Shown: positions 59,370 to 64,000 of the stretch, one piece after another
Layout of the letters: each line of letters begins with the position of its first letter
How positions within the stretch are numbered: position 1 is the stretch's first letter
NCBI GenBank assembly: GCA_963837515.1
Contig: CAWINT010000002.1
Span: forward strand, 992,001-1,056,000
Direction: 5' to 3'
Source: RYN-230 sp963837515
GTDB taxonomy: Bacteria > Actinomycetota > Actinomycetes > Streptosporangiales > Streptosporangiaceae
DNA: 64,000 nt
Position numbers and translations under genes: made by a program
The notes under the pieces: model-generated
What the model was told of the DNA's origin: nothing
Seen by the model: the letters and a program-made list of their open reading frames with translations, nothing else
Databases searched by the model: none

Positions 59370-62300
59370 ATGACGGCAGCCGCAGCGAAAGGCAGCGGGT
59401 TCACTCACCTGCACGTCCACACCGAGTACTCGATGCTGGACGGTGCCGCGCGGCTGAAGGACATGTTCGCCGAGTGCGAGCGGGCCGGGATGACGGCGGT
59501 GGCCATGACCGACCATGGCAACCTCTACGGCGCCTATGACTTCTGGACCAAGGCGACCAAGGCCGGCATCAAGCCGATCATCGGCATCGAGGCCTACCTG
59601 GCTCCCGAGCATCGGCGGCACCGCCAGCCGGTCCGCTGGGGCACGCCGGCGCAGAAGGACGACGACGTGTCCGGGGCCGGCGCCTACACGCACATGACGC
59701 TGCTGGCCGAAACCACCGAGGGCCTGCACAACCTGTTCACGCTGTCCTCGCTGGCCTCGCTGGAGGGCTACTTCCGCAAGCCCCGGATGGACCGGGAGCT
59801 GCTCGCCGCGCACGCCACGGGCATCATCGCCACGACCGGGTGCCCCAGCGGCGAGGTGCAGACCCGGCTGCGCCTCGGGCAGTACCAGCAGGCACTCGAC
59901 GCGGCCGCGGCCTACCGGGACATCTTCGGCGCCGGGAACTTCTTCGTCGAGATCATGGACCACGGGCTGTCCATCGAGCAGCGCGTCCGCGACGGGCTGC
60001 GCCGGATCGCGCGTGAGCTGGACCTGCCGTTCGTGGTCACCAACGACTCGCATTACACCGTCGAGGCCGACGCCAAGGCGCACGAGGTGCTGCTGTGCGT
60101 CCAGACCGGCTCCAACCTGGCCGATCCGGGCCGGTTCAAGTTCGACGGCAGCGGCTACTACCTCAAGAGCCCGCAGGCGATGCGGGGCGCCTTCACCGAC
60201 GAGGAATGGCAGTCCGGCTGCGATTCGACACTGCTCATCGCCGAGCGGGCCAGCGTGGAGTTCCAGTCCAGGAACCTGATGCCGGTGTTCAATGTGCCGG
60301 CCGGGGAGACCGAGGAGAGCTGGTTCCGCCAGGAAGTCTGGCGCGGCATGGACCGCCGCTACCCGGGCGGCTACGACGAGCGGCGCCGCCAGCAGGCCGA
60401 GTACGAGATGGGCATCATCACCCAGATGGGGTTCTGCTCCTACTTCCTGGTGGTGGCGGACTTCATCATGTGGTCCAAGCGCAGCGGGATCCGGGTCGGC
60501 CCGGGCCGCGGCTCGGCCGCGGGCTGCCTGGTGGCCTACGCCCTTGGCATCACCGACCTGGACCCCCTCCATCACGGGCTGATCTTCGAGCGGTTCCTCA
60601 ACCCCGAACGCGTCTCCATGCCGGACATCGACATCGACTTCGACGAACGCCGGCGGGGTGATGTGATCCGCTACGTCACCGAGAAGTGGGGCGACGACAA
60701 GGTCGCCCAGATCATCACCTACGGCACGATCAAGGCCAAGGCGGCGGTCAAGGACTCCGCGCGCGTGCTGGGCTTCCCCTACGCGCTCGGCGACCGGATC
60801 ACCAAGGCGTTCCCGCCCCCGGTGATGGGCAAGGACATCCCGCTGTCCGGCATCTTCGACGACGCCCACCCGCGCTACGGTGAAGCCGGCGAGATCCGCG
60901 CGCTGTACCAGGCCGAGGCCGAGGTCAAGCAGGTCATCGACACCGCGCGGGGGCTGGAAGGGCTGATCCGCCAGGCCGGGGTGCACGCGGCCGGCGTGAT
61001 CATGAGCAGCGAGCCGATCATCGACCACGTCCCGGTGTGGAAGCGCGAAGCCGACGGCGCGGTCATCACCCAGTTCGACTACCCGGCGTGCGAGTCGCTG
61101 GGCCTGCTCAAGATGGACTTCCTCGGGCTGCGCAACCTCACCGTGCTGGACGACGCGGTGCGCGGCATCCAGGCCAACCGGGGCACCGACGTCGACCTGG
61201 AAATCCTGCCACTGGACGACAAGCCCACCTACGAACTGCTGGCCCGCGGGGACACGCTGGGCATCTTCCAGCTGGACGGCGGCCCGATGCGGGCCCTGCT
61301 GCGCAGCATGCGGCCGGACAACTTCGAGGACATCTCGGCGGTGCTGGCGCTCTACCGCCCCGGCCCCATGGGCGCGAACGCGCACAACGACTACGCCGAC
61401 CGCAAGAACGGGCGCAAGCCCGTGGTCCCCATCCACCCGGAACTGGCCGAGCCGCTGGCCGACATCCTGGGCGACACCTACGGGCTGATCGTGTACCAGG
61501 AGCAGGTCATGGCCATCGCCCAGCACTTGGCCGGGTACAGCCTGGGCAGCGCGGACCTGCTCCGCCGGGCCATGGGCAAGAAGAAGAAGGAGATCCTGGA
61601 CAAGGAGTTCGAGCCGTTCGCCGCGGGCATGAAGGCCAACGGCTACTCGGAGTCGGCGATCAAGACGCTGTGGGACATCCTGGTCCCGTTCTCCGACTAC
61701 GCCTTCAACAAGGCGCACACCGCCGGCTACGGGCTGGTCTCCTACTGGACCGCCTACCTCAAGGCCAACTACCCGGCCGAGTACATGGCCGCGCTGCTCA
61801 CGTCGGTCTCCGGGGACAAGGACAAGAGCGCTCTCTACCTCAACGAGTGCCGCCGGATGGGCATCACCGTCCTGCCGCCCGACGTCAACGCGTCCGAGGC
61901 CACCTTCACCCCGGTCGGGGGGGACATCCGGTTCGGCCTGGCCGCGGTGCGCAATGTGGGGACGAACGTGGTCGAGGCCATCGTCGCGGCCAGGACGGGC
62001 CAGGAGGCGTTCGCCAGCTTCGCCGACTTCCTGCGCAAGGTCCCGGTCAACGTGTGCAACAAGCGGGTCATCGAGTCCCTCATCAAGGCTGGGGCCTTCG
62101 ACTCGCTCGGGCACCCGCGCAAGGGCCTGGCTCTCATTCACGAGCAGGCCATCGACACCGTCATCGACGTGAAGCGCAACGAGGCGATGGGCCAGGACTC
62201 GCTGTTCGGCGGCGACGCCGAGGTGGAGGCGACGTTCGAGGTCCCGGTGCCGGACGGGGAGTGGGACAAGACCACGCTGCTCGGCTTCGAGCGCGAGATG

Positions 62301-62924
62301 CTCGGCCTGTATGTCTCCGACCACCCGCTGCTCGGGGTGGAGCACATCGTCGCCGCGAACACCGACTGCTCGGTGGCCGAGCTGCTCAGCTCGGCCGGGG
62401 AGGAGGCCGACCGGTCCCGCGGCGGCCGGCCCGACGGGCAGATCGTCACCGTCGGCGGCATCCTGTCCGGAGTGCAGCGCAAGGTCACCCGGCAGGGCAA
62501 TCCCTGGGCGCAGGCCACCCTGGAAGACCTGGAAGGCGCCATCGAGGTGCTGTTCTTCCCGGCCGCCTACCAGCAGTGCTCGCTGCTGCTGGCCGAGGAC
62601 GCGATCGTCGTGGTGAAGGGCCGGCTGGACCGGCGGGACGAGACGCCGAAACTGATCGCCTCGGAGGTGACGGCGCCGGACCTCTCGGTGGGCGAGGGCG
62701 GCCCTTTCGTGCTGTCCATCCCGGTGCAGCGCTGCGTGCCGCCGGTGGTGGACCGGCTGCGCGAGGTGCTGTGCACCCATCCGGGACTGGCCGAGGTGCA
62801 CCTGAAACTCTGCAATGGCCCGCGGACGACGGTGGTCCGGCTCGATGACAAGCTCCGGGTCAAGCCGTCGCCCGCGCTGCTGGCCGACCTCAAGCAACTG
62901 CTCGGCCCCGCCTGCGTGGGCTGA
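59370..62924 (+). CDS. dnaE: replicative DNA polymerase III alpha subunit (DnaE1)
   Basis: 1184 residues. N-terminal PHP domain with metal-binding HLHVHTEYSMLDGAA and MTDHGN, the polymerase palm with GPGRGSAAGCLVAYALG and PDIDIDFDERRR (catalytic Asp pair), YQEQVMAIAQHLAGYSL, FNKAHTAGYGLVSYWTAYL and the C-terminal OB fold IVTVGGILSGVQRKV. Complete replicative type. ATG 59370 is set by AAAGGAGG. The intact PHP residues suggest exonuclease proofreading, as in mycobacterial DnaE1. Confidence 0.97.
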   Translation: MTAAAAKGSGFTHLHVHTEYSMLDGAARLKDMFAECERAGMTAVAMTDHGNLYGAYDFWTKATKAGIKPIIGIEAYLAPEHRRHRQPVRWGTPAQKDDDVSGAGAYTHMTLLAETTEGLHNLFTLSSLASLEGYFRKPRMDRELLAAHATGIIATTGCPSGEVQTRLRLGQYQQALDAAAAYRDIFGAGNFFVEIMDHGLSIEQRVRDGLRRIARELDLPFVVTNDSHYTVEADAKAHEVLLCVQTGSNLADPGRFKFDGSGYYLKSPQAMRGAFTDEEWQSGCDSTLLIAERASVEFQSRNLMPVFNVPAGETEESWFRQEVWRGMDRRYPGGYDERRRQQAEYEMGIITQMGFCSYFLVVADFIMWSKRSGIRVGPGRGSAAGCLVAYALGITDLDPLHHGLIFERFLNPERVSMPDIDIDFDERRRGDVIRYVTEKWGDDKVAQIITYGTIKAKAAVKDSARVLGFPYALGDRITKAFPPPVMGKDIPLSGIFDDAHPRYGEAGEIRALYQAEAEVKQVIDTARGLEGLIRQAGVHAAGVIMSSEPIIDHVPVWKREADGAVITQFDYPACESLGLLKMDFLGLRNLTVLDDAVRGIQANRGTDVDLEILPLDDKPTYELLARGDTLGIFQLDGGPMRALLRSMRPDNFEDISAVLALYRPGPMGANAHNDYADRKNGRKPVVPIHPELAEPLADILGDTYGLIVYQEQVMAIAQHLAGYSLGSADLLRRAMGKKKKEILDKEFEPFAAGMKANGYSESAIKTLWDILVPFSDYAFNKAHTAGYGLVSYWTAYLKANYPAEYMAALLTSVSGDKDKSALYLNECRRMGITVLPPDVNASEATFTPVGGDIRFGLAAVRNVGTNVVEAIVAARTGQEAFASFADFLRKVPVNVCNKRVIESLIKAGAFDSLGHPRKGLALIHEQAIDTVIDVKRNEAMGQDSLFGGDAEVEATFEVPVPDGEWDKTTLLGFEREMLGLYVSDHPLLGVEHIVAANTDCSVAELLSSAGEEADRSRGGRPDGQIVTVGGILSGVQRKVTRQGNPWAQATLEDLEGAIEVLFFPAAYQQCSLLLAEDAIVVVKGRLDRRDETPKLIASEVTAPDLSVGEGGPFVLSIPVQRCVPPVVDRLREVLCTHPGLAEVHLKLCNGPRTTVVRLDDKLRVKPSPALLADLKQLLGPACVG

Positions 62925-63016
62925 CCCGGGGCCTCCGGCTGCCCGGGGATGATCCCGCCGGTAAACCGGCGCTGAGCTGGGAAAGCTGGTGAGTAGACCG
63001 GCGAAAGGCGCTTGCT

Positions 63017-64000
63017 GTGAGTCGCCACCTCTTCCCGCACGCCGACTGGACCCGGGAAGTGCTGCGCACCAACCTCTGGATGGTCCCCGCGGTCGAGGTC
63101 ATCGGCGCGGTAGGCCTGTTCGCGGCCAGTTCCGCCGCTGACCGTGCTGCCTATCACGGTGTCTTCGGCCTGCCCGGCTGGGTGATCAGCGGGTCCGCGG
63201 ACGCCGCGCGGCAGATCCTCACCGCGATCGCCGCCGCCGTCATCACCGTCGTCGGCGTGGTGTTCTCGATCGTGATCGTGGCCCTGACCCTGGCCTCCAC
63301 CCAGTTCGGGCCGCGGATGCTGCGTACCTTCATCCGCGACCGGGGCACCCAGCTCACGCTCGGGACGTTCGTGGCGACGTTCGTCTACGCGATCCTGACC
63401 CTGGTGTCCATCGGCGGCCCGGGCGACCGCGAGATCTTCGTCCCGCACATTGGCATCACCGTCACCCTGGCCCTGCTGGTCGCCGACCTGGCCGTGCTGA
63501 TCTACTTCATCAATCACATCACCAGCCAGATCCAGCTGCCGCAGGTGATCGCGGGTATTTCGGGTGACCTGTCGGCGGCCATCGACGCGCTGGTGGTCGA
63601 GGGAGCCACCGACCCGGCCGACCCGTCCGTGGCCGAGGTGCTGGCCAGCATGCCCGGACCCGGGGGCATCGTCCAGGTGTCGCGCAGCGGCTACCTGCAG
63701 TACATCCACCACCGGACCCTGCTCAGCATCGCCTCCGAGGCGGACGCGGTGGTCTACCTGCACTTCCGGCCCGGTCATTTCCTGGCCCAGGGCAGTCAGC
63801 TGGCCACCGTATGGCCGGCCGGGGCTGCGGGCGCGGTGGCCCGGGAGCTGGCCCGCGCTCATGTCACCGGTCCCTACCGGATGCTCACCCAGGACGTCTC
63901 ATTCGGCATTGACCAGCTGGTCGAGATCGCGATCCGCTCGCTATCGACCGCTGTCAACGACACATTCACCGCCATGACCTGCGTCAACTGGCTGTCCGAC
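63017..64000 (+). CDS. DUF2254 membrane protein (cut by window end)
   Basis: The first 328 residues of a protein that continues beyond the window. Four N-terminal membrane helices (LWMVPAVEVIGAVGLFAAS, ITVVGVVFSIVIVALTLAS, FVATFVYAILTLVSI, ITVTLALLVADLAVLIYFI) with ASTQFGPRMLRTFIRDRGTQ between are typical of DUF2254. The part after residue ~180 is soluble, with SVAEVLASMPGPGGIVQVSR and GIDQLVEIAIRSLSTAVND. GTG 63017 follows GAAAGG. Function unknown. Confidence 0.85.
   Translation, partial: MSRHLFPHADWTREVLRTNLWMVPAVEVIGAVGLFAASSAADRAAYHGVFGLPGWVISGSADAARQILTAIAAAVITVVGVVFSIVIVALTLASTQFGPRMLRTFIRDRGTQLTLGTFVATFVYAILTLVSIGGPGDREIFVPHIGITVTLALLVADLAVLIYFINHITSQIQLPQVIAGISGDLSAAIDALVVEGATDPADPSVAEVLASMPGPGGIVQVSRSGYLQYIHHRTLLSIASEADAVVYLHFRPGHFLAQGSQLATVWPAGAAGAVARELARAHVTGPYRMLTQDVSFGIDQLVEIAIRSLSTAVNDTFTAMTCVNWLSD

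Noticed and set aside
59223..62897. 1224-codon open frame on the minus strand
   Set aside because: Exact antisense shadow of dnaE, whose polymerase and PHP motifs are intact; the minus product has only Arg/Val/His/Gln-rich composition.

Overview
The window is very GC-rich, densely packed bacterial DNA with many GTG starts and 4-base stop/start overlaps (GTGA, ATGA). Gene content and order (aroC-aroK-aroB-aroQ ... pepQ-efp-nusB, DUF3040, the MoxR/DUF58/transglutaminase trio, the dcw cell-wall cluster with sepF-yggT-divIVA, a T-box-led ileS, TraR/DksA-lspA-rluD-dnaE) point to a mycelial-type actinomycete. Most of it is core chromosome. I saw no tRNA, rRNA, CRISPR array, IS element or prophage. 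The genus cannot be named from this sequence alone.

Layout. 1-5.6 kb: carotenoid-modification genes on the minus strand (CruF-type hydratase, CrtI/CrtD-type desaturase, family-2 glycosyltransferase), divergent from a CarH/LitR-type B12-binding MerR regulator and an ECF sigma factor. This resembles the light-controlled litR/litS arrangement of Streptomyces. 5.6-7.2 kb: three minus-strand genes of unknown function. 7.4-13.3 kb: an SseB-like gene, then a shikimate operon aroC-aroK-aroB-aroQ with a second shikimate kinase, then an F420-type (LLM) oxidoreductase. 13.3-18.8 kb: accessory block with a DrrAB-like exporter, PadR regulator, AlkZ/YcaQ-like protein, GNAT and methyltransferase. 18.8-21.0 kb: pepQ-efp-nusB. 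21.2-23.2 kb: ABC exporter plus XRE regulator cassette. 23.4-27.3 kb: a membrane protein, methyltransferase, dinB and DUF3040. 27.3-32.0 kb: transglutaminase/DUF58/MoxR operon on the minus strand.

32.2-52 kb: the division and cell-wall cluster mraZ-rsmH-ftsL-ftsI-murE-murF-mraY-ftsW-murG-murC-ftsQ-ftsZ-yggS-sepF-yggT-divIVA and a repeat-containing membrane protein. murD is absent from its usual place, where a hairpin follows mraY. murC reads in two frames. MurG carries a Pro/Tyr/Gly-rich tail. mraZ is preceded by 10-bp-spaced GTGG boxes. 52-64 kb: ileS (minus) with a T-box leader, a TraR/DksA zinc-finger gene, lspA, rluD, a DoxX-like gene with a histone-H1-like tail, dnaE, and a DUF2254 gene cut by the window end.

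The main points for follow-up are the carotenoid/photoreceptor locus with a Tyr in place of the usual CarH Trp, the missing murD, the duplicate shikimate kinase, the tandem duplication over the start codon of the ABC/XRE cassette, the frame-breaking repeat array after divIVA, and the DoxX-H1-like fusion. Some single-base frame breaks lie in GC-rich or repetitive sequence and may be sequencing errors.
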